NCBI RefSeq assembly: GCF_023238205.1
Contig: NZ_CP096659.1
Span: 2,435,626-2,499,625 of the forward strand
DNA length: 64,000 nucleotides
Direction of reading: 5' to 3'
Origin: Halorussus limi
GTDB taxonomy: Archaea > Halobacteriota > Halobacteria > Halobacteriales > Haladaptataceae
Shown: piece by piece, positions 25,000 to 32,834 of the stretch
Position numbering within the stretch: position 1 is the first letter of the stretch
How the letters are laid out: each line of letters opens with the position of its first letter
Notes under the pieces: model-generated
What the model was told of the DNA's origin: nothing
Databases searched by the model: none
The model's input: the letters and a program-made list of their open reading frames with translations, nothing else
Position numbers and translations under genes: made by a program

Positions 25000-26024
25000 G
25001 CCGTCACCCCCGCGGACTCCTCGGCGGGTTCGTCGTCGGACCCGTCGCTTCCGCTCGCTTCTGTGGTCCTGCCCGCTTCGGCGCTCCCGGTCGGACCGGT
25101 CCCGTCGCCGGGGTCGGCGGCGGTGTACCGGTTGAACAGTTCTTCGAGCGACGCCTCCTCGGAGCGGATGTCGCGGACCGTCGCCACCTCGTCGATGCGT
25201 TTCAGCACGTCCATCTTCGCGCCGGGGTCCGAGCAGACCGCGGTCACGGCGTTGCCGTCCGAACTCGCGCGCTCGACGCCAGCGAGTGTCCCGAGTTCCG
25301 TCGGGTCGAAGCCGTCGGGGATGCGGTCCACGGTAGCGGTTATCTGACTGCTCCCGCCGGTCGATTCCCGGAGGCCCTCGATGGTGTCCTCGGCGACGAG
25401 GCGACCGCCGCTCATGATTCCCACGCGGTCGCAGACCGCCTCGACCTGCGGCAGGATGTGGCTGGAGAAGAAGACGGTCGTGCCGCGCTCGGCCTCCTCG
25501 CGGAGCAGGTCGCGCATCTCCTGAATCCCGTTGGGGTCGAGGCCGGACGACGGTTCGTCCAGAATCAGCAGGTCGGGGTCGCCGACCAGCGCCATCCCGA
25601 GCGCGAGGCGCTGGCTCATCCCCTTCGAGTACCCGCCGGCGCGCCGCTGGCGGTCCTCGCGCCCGAGGCCCACGCGGTCGAGAATCTCGTCGGGGTCGTC
25701 GTCGGCGCGCTTGGTGTCGGCGACCCACTCGACGTGTTCGCGGCCGGTGAGTCGGTCGTAGAGCGTCGCGCCCTCGGGCAGGACGCCGACGCGCTCGCGG
25801 ATGGCCTGCGTCTCGCGCTGGGCGTCGTGGCCCAGCACCTCCGCGGACCCCTCGGTCGGCCGGATGAAGTCGAGCAGGACGTTGATGGTCGTGGACTTGC
25901 CCGCGCCGTTCGGCCCGAGAAAGCCGAATATCTCGCCGGACTCGACGGTGAGGTTGAGCGAATCGACGGCGACCACGTCCTCACCGAACCGCTTGGTCAG
26001 ACCGCGCGTTTCGATTGCTGGCAT
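24996..26024 (-). CDS. ABC transporter ATP-binding protein
   Basis: The 342-residue ATPase has Walker A (GPNGAGKSTT, about 37), Q-loop (GVLPEG), signature (YSKGMSQRLALGMAL), Walker B (LLILDEPSSGLDP) and the H-loop (FSSHIL). A C-terminal accessory domain (about 220-305) and an acidic Ser/Thr/Glu-rich tail follow. It pairs with the ABC-2 permease whose ATG overlaps its stop. ATG 26024 (MPAIETRGLTKRFG) is the natural domain start. A strong TATA box at 26158-26166 predicts an unusually long leader of about 110 bases. Confidence 0.92.
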   Translation of the reverse strand: MPAIETRGLTKRFGEDVVAVDSLNLTVESGEIFGFLGPNGAGKSTTINVLLDFIRPTEGSAEVLGHDAQRETQAIRERVGVLPEGATLYDRLTGREHVEWVADTKRADDDPDEILDRVGLGREDRQRRAGGYSKGMSQRLALGMALVGDPDLLILDEPSSGLDPNGIQEMRDLLREEAERGTTVFFSSHILPQVEAVCDRVGIMSGGRLVAEDTIEGLRESTGGSSQITATVDRIPDGFDPTELGTLAGVERASSDGNAVTAVCSDPGAKMDVLKRIDEVATVRDIRSEEASLEELFNRYTAADPGDGTGPTGSAEAGRTTEASGSDGSDDEPAEESAGVTA

Positions 26025-26157
26025 GGGTCTCCCGTGGGAGTCGCGCCGTCGCAGTCGTCTCGAACGCGTCCTGTTCTCGGAGGTCGCGTACCGACGCGCG
26101 GAACGCCGGTTCGCTGGTGTCTCGTCGGTTTCACGGGTAGACCGAGGACGAGTAGGA

Positions 26158-26166
26158 CTATAAAAA
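26158..26166 (-). promoter_or_regulatory. TATA box of the ABC exporter operon
   Basis: In the sense direction the element reads TTTTTATAG, one of the clearest TATA boxes in the window. Transcription should begin near 26135, leaving about 110 untranslated bases before the ATPase ATG, unlike the leaderless genes around it. Confidence 0.6.
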
Positions 26167-26417
26167 CCCTCGCACGATTTCCGAGTCGGAAACTGTGCCC
26201 ACAGGTAGCAGTGGTGGAAGTCTCGCTCCGAGAGTGGTCCGACAGTGGTCCGGCGCTGGTCCGGTAGAGGCGCGACGCGGCGGTTAAGGTGTGCCTGTTG
26301 CGCCTCGTCGGCCGGCCGAATCGCTCGACCGCGGCGAGTCACCCGTGACGAGGGCGGGTCCGACGTTCGCGCCCGCACTCCGGCGGTAAGTGAACCATAA
26401 CCGGGCGTCGCGGCGAT
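26167..26417. other. Gap between the ABC exporter promoter and the S9 peptidase
   Basis: With the leader, the gene-free stretch is about 390 bases (26025-26417). Apart from the TATA box I see three near-copies of an 11-base unit containing TGGTCCG (about 26232-26262). No protein-like frame or RNA gene is visible. The 3' end of the S9 peptidase lies at its right border. Confidence 0.4.
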
Positions 26418-28220
26418 TCAGACGTGTTCGTCGAGGAAGTCCGCGACCGTGGTGTACGCCTCGATTCGGTTCTCCAGTTTCGAGAAGCCGTGGCCCTCGT
26501 CCTCGAAGACCAACTTCTCGACCGGAACGCCCTGATCGGCCGCGGTCTCGGCTATCTGCTCGGCCTCGCCGACCGGGACGCGGGGGTCGTTCGCGCCGTG
26601 GAGGACCAGCAGGGGCGCTTGGATGTTCTCGATGTTGTTCGTGGGGCTGATGGATTCGAGGAACTCGCGGTCGTCGGCGAGCGACCCGTACTCGGCCTCG
26701 CGGTGTTCGCGCCGCCAGTCGCCCGTGTTTTCGAGGAACGTGACGAAGTTCGCGATGCCGACCACGTCCACGCCCGCGGCCCAGAGGTCGGGGTACTCGG
26801 TCAGCGCCGCCAGCACCATGAACCCGCCGTACGACCCGCCGAAGGCGACGACTCGCTCGGGGTCGATTTCGGGTTGGTCGCGGAGCCACTCGACCGCCTC
26901 GGCGATATCGCGCACCGAGTCCATGCGCTTCTCCACGTCGTCGAGGTGGGTGTACGCCTTGCCGTACCCCGTCGAACCGCGGACGTTCGGTTCGAGGTAG
27001 GCGTACCCCCGGTTCAGGAAGTACTGCTTGACCGAGTGGAACGTGGGCCGGCGCTGGCTCTCGGGGCCGCCGTGGATGTCCACGATGACCGGCGTCTCGC
27101 CCTCGGCCGCGCCCTCGGGCACCGAGAAGAAGGCCGGAATCTCGCGGCCGTCGAACGTCTCGTACCGGACCAGTCGCGGTTCCACGAACGAGTCCTTCGG
27201 GAGTCCGGCCGTGGCGGCGTCGGTCCACCGCTCGGACTCGCCCGATTCGACGTCCACGACGTAGACGTTGGTGTTCTCGGTGCTTCCCGTGACGGTCAGC
27301 GCGAACCGCTCGGCCCCGTCGTCGAAGACGCCGCCGCCGGTGACTGCCTTCGGAACGTCGGGCGCGGGCAACTCCTCGAACTCGGTCTCGCCCGTGAGTT
27401 CCCCGACCGTGAGTTCGGTGTAGCCGTCTACGTTCGTTCCGAAGACGAACCGGCCGGTGTCCTCGTCCACGGTGAGACTCTCGACGTTCCACTGCCCGCC
27501 GGTCGCGACCGTCTCCAGTTCCCGAGTTTCGAGGTCGAGTCGGGCGACGTAGGTGGTGTCCTCCCCCTCGTCGGTAATCAGGTAGAGCGCGTCGCCGTCG
27601 GGACCCCAGTTGACCGACTGGTAGCGCACGTCTCCCTCGTGGGGCGTCACGTGGTCGAGGTCGCCGGTTTCGAGGTCGAGGACCGACACGTCGTAGTCGA
27701 AACTGGAGTGCATCTCTGTCACGACGAGGCGGTCGTCGCTCGGACTCCACCCCGACACCGAGAGCCAACCGTCGCCCTCGTGGACCATCTCGGCGTCGTC
27801 GCCTCGCTCGTCGCGGCCCTGCACGTACACGTCGAACACCGACTCGTCGCGCCGGTTCGACGCGAACGCGAACGCCGACCCGTCAGAGTTCCACCCGCCC
27901 CAGTAGTGGATGGCCTCGGGCTTGTCGGTCAGCGGCGTGACGGTCTCGCCGTCGCCGTCGAGTCGGAACAGTTGGGTGCGCTCGTCGCCGCCTTGGTCCA
28001 TCCCGAAGGCGAGTTCGTCGCGCTCGGGCGACCAGTCGGCGAAACTCACCGCCTCCTCCTCGAAGGTGAGTTGCTGGGGCCACTCGCGGGGTTCGTCGAG
28101 TCGCCAGACCTGCGAGACGCCAGTCGTGTCCATCAGAAACGAGAGTTCGCCGTCGGGACCGAACGACGGAGCCTTCGCGCTCCGGACGTTGAGGTAGCGC
28201 TCGAAGTCGTACGTTGTCAT
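26418..28220 (-). CDS. S9 family prolyl-oligopeptidase-type serine peptidase
   Basis: The 600-residue cytosolic product has an N-terminal seven-blade beta-propeller (about 1-340; repeats such as WRLDEPREWPQQLTF, SVNWGPDGDALYLI) and a C-terminal alpha/beta-hydrolase domain with VIVDIHGGPESQ and LEPNVRGSTGYGKAY. The catalytic triad is visible: Ser in GGSYGG (about 461), Asp in GANDPR (about 543) and His in DEGHGF (about 575). This is the acylaminoacyl peptidase/dipeptidyl peptidase S9C arrangement, probably trimming small peptides. The start at 28220 (MTTYDFERYLNVRSAK) is the family form. No signal peptide is present. Confidence 0.92.
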   Translation of the reverse strand: MTTYDFERYLNVRSAKAPSFGPDGELSFLMDTTGVSQVWRLDEPREWPQQLTFEEEAVSFADWSPERDELAFGMDQGGDERTQLFRLDGDGETVTPLTDKPEAIHYWGGWNSDGSAFAFASNRRDESVFDVYVQGRDERGDDAEMVHEGDGWLSVSGWSPSDDRLVVTEMHSSFDYDVSVLDLETGDLDHVTPHEGDVRYQSVNWGPDGDALYLITDEGEDTTYVARLDLETRELETVATGGQWNVESLTVDEDTGRFVFGTNVDGYTELTVGELTGETEFEELPAPDVPKAVTGGGVFDDGAERFALTVTGSTENTNVYVVDVESGESERWTDAATAGLPKDSFVEPRLVRYETFDGREIPAFFSVPEGAAEGETPVIVDIHGGPESQRRPTFHSVKQYFLNRGYAYLEPNVRGSTGYGKAYTHLDDVEKRMDSVRDIAEAVEWLRDQPEIDPERVVAFGGSYGGFMVLAALTEYPDLWAAGVDVVGIANFVTFLENTGDWRREHREAEYGSLADDREFLESISPTNNIENIQAPLLVLHGANDPRVPVGEAEQIAETAADQGVPVEKLVFEDEGHGFSKLENRIEAYTTVADFLDEHV

Positions 28221-28390
28221 GGCTCGTGATTGCAAGCCGACGGGCAAATCGCTTTGGTCTCCGGAAGTCGGCGGGTGCGCCGACCGCGAGATACGCCTCC
28301 CGAGTCCGGAGACGCTCGTCGAAACAGCCGGTTACGCCAGTTCATCGGCCGAATAACAAAACTCGGACCGTGCAAACCCCGACGAGAGAA

Positions 28391-30409
28391 ATGACGGACG
28401 CTCCCCGAACCCTCCCGTTGACCGCGCTAGTTCTCGCCGCACTGGTCCTCGCCGCGGCCGCCCTTGTTCCCGGCACCACCGCCCTCGGCTTCGGTAGCGC
28501 CGGAACGCCGTCGGCACAGGACGCCCCCACCGGAACCGTCCTGCTCAACGAGGCCGACGCCGCGCTCGCGGGTGCCAACGCCAGCGACCGCGCCGGGTCG
28601 GCGGTCGCGGCGGTCGGCGACGTGAACGGCGACGGCGTCGGCGACCTGCTGGTCGGCGCACCCCGGGCCGACGCCGGCGGAAACGACTCCGGCGCGGCCT
28701 ACCTGTTCTACGGGCCGATCGACCGCGGAGAGGTGAGTCTCGCCGCGGCCGACGCCGTCTTCGTCGGCGGGTCCGCCGGGGACCGCGCTGGCTTCGCCGC
28801 GGCGGGCGGCGACGTGAACGGCGACGGGGCCGCCGACCTGCTACTCGGCGCGCCGGGGTACGACTCCGAGAGCGACGCCGACGGAACTGACGATTCGGCG
28901 AACGACACCGTCGCGGACGGCGCGGGCGCAGTCCACGTCGTCTACGGCGGCGAGTCGCTGTCCGGAACCGTCTCGCTGGCCGACGCCGACGCGACTCTCG
29001 TCGGCGCGGGCCAGAACGACCGGGCCGGACGGTCGGTCGCCGCCGTGGCGAACGCTACCGGTGAGAGCGCCGCGGTGGTCGTCGGCGCGCCGGGCAACGA
29101 CTCCGCCGGGGAAGACGCGGGCGCGGCCTACCTCCTCGACGGCAACCTCTCGGGCACGGTTCCGCTGGCCGACGCGGGGACGACGTTCCTCGGCGCGGAC
29201 GCCGACGACCGCGTCGGATTCGCGGTCTCGTCGGCGGGCGACGCGAACGGCGACGGTGCGCCGGACGTGCTGGTCGGCGCGCCCGGATTCGACGCCGACG
29301 GAGGCGACGGCGAGAACGAGAGCGACGACGCCGAGACCGAGAAGACCGGCGCGAACGACGCCGGCGCGGCCTACCTCGTGACCGACGCCGTCGACGCCGG
29401 GCGGGTCGGCGCGGACGAGGCGAGCGCGCAGTTCACCGGCGTCGGCGAGGACGACCGGGCGGGGTCGGCGGTCGCGCCCGCCGGCGACCTGACCGGCGAC
29501 GGCGCGGCCGACCTCCTCGTGGGCGCGCCGGGCAACGACTCCGGCGGGAACGCCTCCGGCGCGGTTTACGTCGTCTCGCCCGGCGACGCGGCGGACCGGA
29601 CGACCCGCGGCCTCGAATCGGCCGCCGCGACGCTCGCGGGCGCGAGTTCGGGCGACCGGGCGGGCGCGGCCCTCGCGGCGGTCGTGTGCGGTGGCGAGAC
29701 CGATTTGCTGGTCGGCGCACCCGGCGCTGACGCGGGCGACGCGGCCGACGGCGGGAACGCCTCCGGCGCGGCGTATCTCGTCTCGGGCGAGGGCCTCGAC
29801 GGACGAACGGACCTCGCGGACGCCGCGGCGACGTTCCTCGGAGCGGAGTCGGGCGACCGGGCCGGGGAAGCGGTGGCGGCCGGCGACGCGGACGGCGACG
29901 GCGGCGACCTGCTGGTCGGCGCGCCGGGGGCCGACCCCGCTGGGAACGACTCGGGTGCCGCGTACCTCGTCGAGCGCGATTGTGCAGTCGCAGCGGCGAA
30001 CGTCACGACGGCGACGACCGCCCGGAGTGCGACGACGGAAACCACGACCGCGAACGCGACGACCGAGACGGAGACGACGACCGAAGCCCCCTCGAACGAG
30101 ACCACCGAGACGACCACCGCTACCGAAACGACCACCACGGGAACGGCGACAACTACCGAGACCACCGCCGAAACGACGACCACTGAGACGACGACTACGA
30201 CGGAAACAACGACCACGACTACTGAGACCACTACCGAAACGACCACTGAGACTACGACCACGACGGAAACCACCACGACCAACGAGTCGGACGGCGGAAA
30301 CATCGACCCCGGCGACAGCGTGGACCGCGACGGCGACAGGCGCGGCAGGCCCGACAAGGGCGGCGGGCGCGAGACGACGACCGAGAGCGGGGGCGAGTCA
30401 GACGGCTGA
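28391..30409 (+). CDS. Exported FG-GAP beta-propeller protein with Thr-rich stalk
   Basis: The 672-residue product begins with a Sec signal peptide (about 10-31). Seven FG-GAP repeats follow, each with an aspartate-rich loop and a V/LLVGAP ending: DVNGDGVGDLLVGAP, DVNGDGAADLLLGAP, SAAVVVGAP, DANGDGAPDVLVGAP, DLTGDGAADLLVGAP, GGETDLLVGAP and DADGDGGDLLVGAP. Seven copies fit one complete integrin-alpha-like seven-blade propeller; the loops should bind Ca2+. A Thr/Glu-rich linker (about 535-635) and an acidic and basic tail without a PGF-CTERM or lipid anchor end the protein. It is probably cell-surface or secreted. Adhesion is inferred from the fold, not shown. Confidence 0.85.
   Translation: MTDAPRTLPLTALVLAALVLAAAALVPGTTALGFGSAGTPSAQDAPTGTVLLNEADAALAGANASDRAGSAVAAVGDVNGDGVGDLLVGAPRADAGGNDSGAAYLFYGPIDRGEVSLAAADAVFVGGSAGDRAGFAAAGGDVNGDGAADLLLGAPGYDSESDADGTDDSANDTVADGAGAVHVVYGGESLSGTVSLADADATLVGAGQNDRAGRSVAAVANATGESAAVVVGAPGNDSAGEDAGAAYLLDGNLSGTVPLADAGTTFLGADADDRVGFAVSSAGDANGDGAPDVLVGAPGFDADGGDGENESDDAETEKTGANDAGAAYLVTDAVDAGRVGADEASAQFTGVGEDDRAGSAVAPAGDLTGDGAADLLVGAPGNDSGGNASGAVYVVSPGDAADRTTRGLESAAATLAGASSGDRAGAALAAVVCGGETDLLVGAPGADAGDAADGGNASGAAYLVSGEGLDGRTDLADAAATFLGAESGDRAGEAVAAGDADGDGGDLLVGAPGADPAGNDSGAAYLVERDCAVAAANVTTATTARSATTETTTANATTETETTTEAPSNETTETTTATETTTTGTATTTETTAETTTTETTTTTETTTTTTETTTETTTETTTTTETTTTNESDGGNIDPGDSVDRDGDRRGRPDKGGGRETTTESGGESDG
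30004..30290 (+). repeat. Low-complexity Thr codon tract (FG-GAP protein stalk)
   Basis: The DNA is a degenerate run of ACG/ACC/ACT with GAG/GAA codons encoding TETTT-like peptides. It resembles mucin-like, O-glycosylated stalks of haloarchaeal surface proteins. A similar tract occurs at 45887-46462. Such tracts expand and contract by slippage. Confidence 0.8.
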
Positions 30410-30805
30410 CGGACTCCGGCGGCGGCTCGAACCGTTCGCCGAATCGGTCCTCGCGATAGGGTCAAATCCCCGCGTAGACGGTGACTACCGGCGGCGCGAC
30501 TCCGAAACCAACAATGGAACCCCGGTAACGGTCGGTTCCGAGCGCGACGCGGCACCCTGCTCGCCGGTGTGCCGGCCGCCCCGTCGGGGCCGGTCGGTCC
30601 GGTGGTCGCCGACGCGGCCGGTCGGCCGACTCCGGCGAAGCAGTTCCGGGCCTCGGTTTCGTCGGAGGACCCGGCCGCTAGAACGCGGGGTTTCTTCCGG
30701 CGGTTCGCGCGCAACTTTTGGTTGAACCGTTGAACGATTTGGGTCGAGGGGTAAACAGTCAAATCTGTTTATCCGGGTTTCTGCCGTCCGTTTTCTACGG
30801 TACAC
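30410..30805. other. Intergenic region before the HTH membrane protein
   Basis: The first part (to about 30700) is GC-rich and holds no convincing frame. Near 30721-30736 GTTGAAC occurs twice (GTTGAACCGTTGAACG). At 30752-30771 a palindrome is present, described as its own feature. Confidence 0.5.
30752..30771. promoter_or_regulatory. Palindrome over the TATA region of the HTH membrane protein gene
   Basis: Perfect 7-base arms TAAACAG and CTGTTTA are separated by TCAAAT, flanked by GG and TCC that extend the symmetry loosely. It ends 34 bases before the ATG at 30806, so it overlaps the likely TATA box (TGTTTAT). Such a site suits autoregulation by the HTH protein encoded next. Confidence 0.6.
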
Positions 30806-31369
30806 ATGGCTACCGAAACCACACACCCCTCTCGGGAGGAAGTGTTCGACGCCGTGAAGAATCTCCGGCGTCGATACGTCCTCTACTATCTCCAGCGATA
30901 CGGCGGCCCGGTCGACCTCGGCGAACTCGCCGAACAGGTCGCGGCGTGGGAGAACGACACGACCGTCTCGGGGGTCTCGTCGGGCCAGCGCAAATCGGTG
31001 TACAGCGCGCTCCACCAGACGCATCTCCCGAAGTTGGAGGCCGCGGGCGTCCTGCGGTACGACCCCGACCGGAGTCTGGTCGAAGCGACCGAACGGGCCG
31101 AGCGACTGGAGATGCAACTGGCCAGCGACCCACAGACCTCGGTCCGCTGGCACCGCCTCTACCTCGGTCTCGCCGCGGTGAGCCTCGTTCTGCTGACCTC
31201 GGTCTGGGTCGACCTCTACCCCTTCACGCTGCTCTCGGGCGTCCAGTACGCGCTCGTCGTCATCTCGGTGTTCGGCGTGACCGCGCTGTTTCACACCCAC
31301 GACCTGCGACGGTGGCGACGCCGGGCCGACAACGCCGCGCCCGACTTCATCCTCGAACTGAACGACTGA
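30806..31369 (+). CDS. Membrane-anchored winged-helix protein (DUF7344-like)
   Basis: The 187-residue product has an N-terminal winged-helix segment (about 8-100): REEVFDAVKNLRRRYVLYYL, VDLGELAEQVAAWEN and VYSALHQTHLPKLEAAGVLRYD, which match the haloarchaeal DUF7344 DNA-binding pattern. Two C-terminal transmembrane helices (about 115-133 and 140-160) and a short cytosolic tail follow. It may be a membrane-tethered transcription factor. A palindrome upstream could be its own operator. The genes it controls are unknown. Confidence 0.75.
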   Translation: MATETTHPSREEVFDAVKNLRRRYVLYYLQRYGGPVDLGELAEQVAAWENDTTVSGVSSGQRKSVYSALHQTHLPKLEAAGVLRYDPDRSLVEATERAERLEMQLASDPQTSVRWHRLYLGLAAVSLVLLTSVWVDLYPFTLLSGVQYALVVISVFGVTALFHTHDLRRWRRRADNAAPDFILELND

Positions 31370-31534
31370 CTCGGCCTCGTGTGGTTTTGGTTCTCTCTTT
31401 CGTTTCTCGGTTTCATCTTCCGCCGGAGAATCGCGTCACGTGCCTCGGAGGGAGATAGCCCGCGCGCGCCGCCACCGAACTCCCGGCGGACGCAAAGAGT
31501 TGGGTTTTTAGTGGGCCGCTTCGTGGCGGAACGT

Positions 31535-32668
31535 ATGCGCGTCGCGTTCGTCTCGGAGACGGTCGCCCAACACCGACAGACGGGGGCAACGCGACGACTC
31601 CAGCGCACCGCCGAAGCGCTCGCCGGCCGGGGCCACGACGTGGTCGTCTGCTGTGCGCAGTGGTGGGACGGCGACCACGAGACGTTCGAACAGGACGGCG
31701 TGACCTACCGGGCCGTGACCGACGCGCCCGGCGAGGGCAGATTCGCCGTCTCGCTTCCGGCCGCGCTCCGGGACGCGAACCCGGACGTGATTCAGGCCAC
31801 CGCCGCGGACCCGATGCACGTCCTCGCGGCGAAAGCCGCCAGTCTTTTCCTGCGCGCGCCGCTGGTCGTGGACTGGTACGAGTCGCCGCAGGCGGGCGAC
31901 GCCGACGACCCGCGCTGGCGACTCGCCGCGACGGTGCCCGAACTCGTTCTCGCGCCCTCGGAAACCGTCCGGACTCGCGTCAGGGAACTCGGCGCGGACG
32001 GCGAGGCGGTCCGGGTCGTTCCCAACGGCATCGATATGGACGCCGTCCGCGCGGCCGAACCCCGCGAGGTCGCCGATATCGTCTACTCGCGGCGGCTCGA
32101 CGCCGACGCCAACCTCGAAAGTCTGTTGCTCGCCTTGGCGGAACTCCGGGACCACAACTGGTCGGCGGTCGTCATCGGCGACGGGCCCGAACGCGACGTC
32201 TACGAGCGACAGGTCCGGGACCTCCGCATCGAGGACCGCGTCTCGTTCGCCGGGGAACAACCCCTCGAAAATCGGCTGGCGGCGTTCAAGGGCGCGCACG
32301 TCTACGCCCAGACCGCCCGCCGGGAGGCGTTCCCGACCGACCTGCTCCGGGCGCTGGCCTGCGGGTGCGCCGGGGTCGTGGAGTACCACGTCGAGTCGAG
32401 CGCCCACGAACTGGTCGAGCAGGAGGACCGGGCGTTCCGGACCACCAGCGAGCAGGAACTCACCGACGCGCTCGTCGCCGCCAGCGAGATGGAGCCGATG
32501 GAACTCAACGAGAACTTCGCGGAGTACGACGAGGCGAAGGTGCTGGACAAGTACCTCGCGGCCTACGACGAGGCGAACGAGCGGCTGAGTTGGGTCGAAC
32601 CCGCCGCGGTCGCCGGCGCGGCGGTGCTGGTCGTGTCGCTTCTGGTGTTGCTGGTCGTGCTGCTCTGA
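31535..32668 (+). CDS. GT4-type glycosyltransferase with C-terminal membrane anchor
   Basis: The 377-residue product has two Rossmann lobes: MRVAFVSETVAQHRQTGATR, and after about residue 185 IVYSRRLDADANLESLLLALAEL (nucleotide-sugar side), VIGDGPERDVYERQV and the GT4 EX7E-region TARREAFPTDLLRALACGC. The second Glu of EX7E is replaced, so catalysis may be altered. The last 25 residues form a hydrophobic segment (AAVAGAAVLVVSLLVLLVVLL), so it is tail-anchored. Glycan or lipid-linked sugar synthesis at the membrane is likely; no S-layer glycosylation cluster is adjacent. Confidence 0.82.
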   Translation: MRVAFVSETVAQHRQTGATRRLQRTAEALAGRGHDVVVCCAQWWDGDHETFEQDGVTYRAVTDAPGEGRFAVSLPAALRDANPDVIQATAADPMHVLAAKAASLFLRAPLVVDWYESPQAGDADDPRWRLAATVPELVLAPSETVRTRVRELGADGEAVRVVPNGIDMDAVRAAEPREVADIVYSRRLDADANLESLLLALAELRDHNWSAVVIGDGPERDVYERQVRDLRIEDRVSFAGEQPLENRLAAFKGAHVYAQTARREAFPTDLLRALACGCAGVVEYHVESSAHELVEQEDRAFRTTSEQELTDALVAASEMEPMELNENFAEYDEAKVLDKYLAAYDEANERLSWVEPAAVAGAAVLVVSLLVLLVVLL

Positions 32669-32834
32669 CTGGCGGTCCTATTCTCACCGATTCCGCCCCG
32701 TACTCGCGCGAGCAACCGGAGTCCTGCGAGCCACGACGCGACGGTCAGCGCCGAATCGACCGGTCGCTGGCGGTCGAAGGGACTGATGGAGGGCAGAACA
32801 CGACCGGAACGGTCACAGCCAAGGGTGAGAAAAG

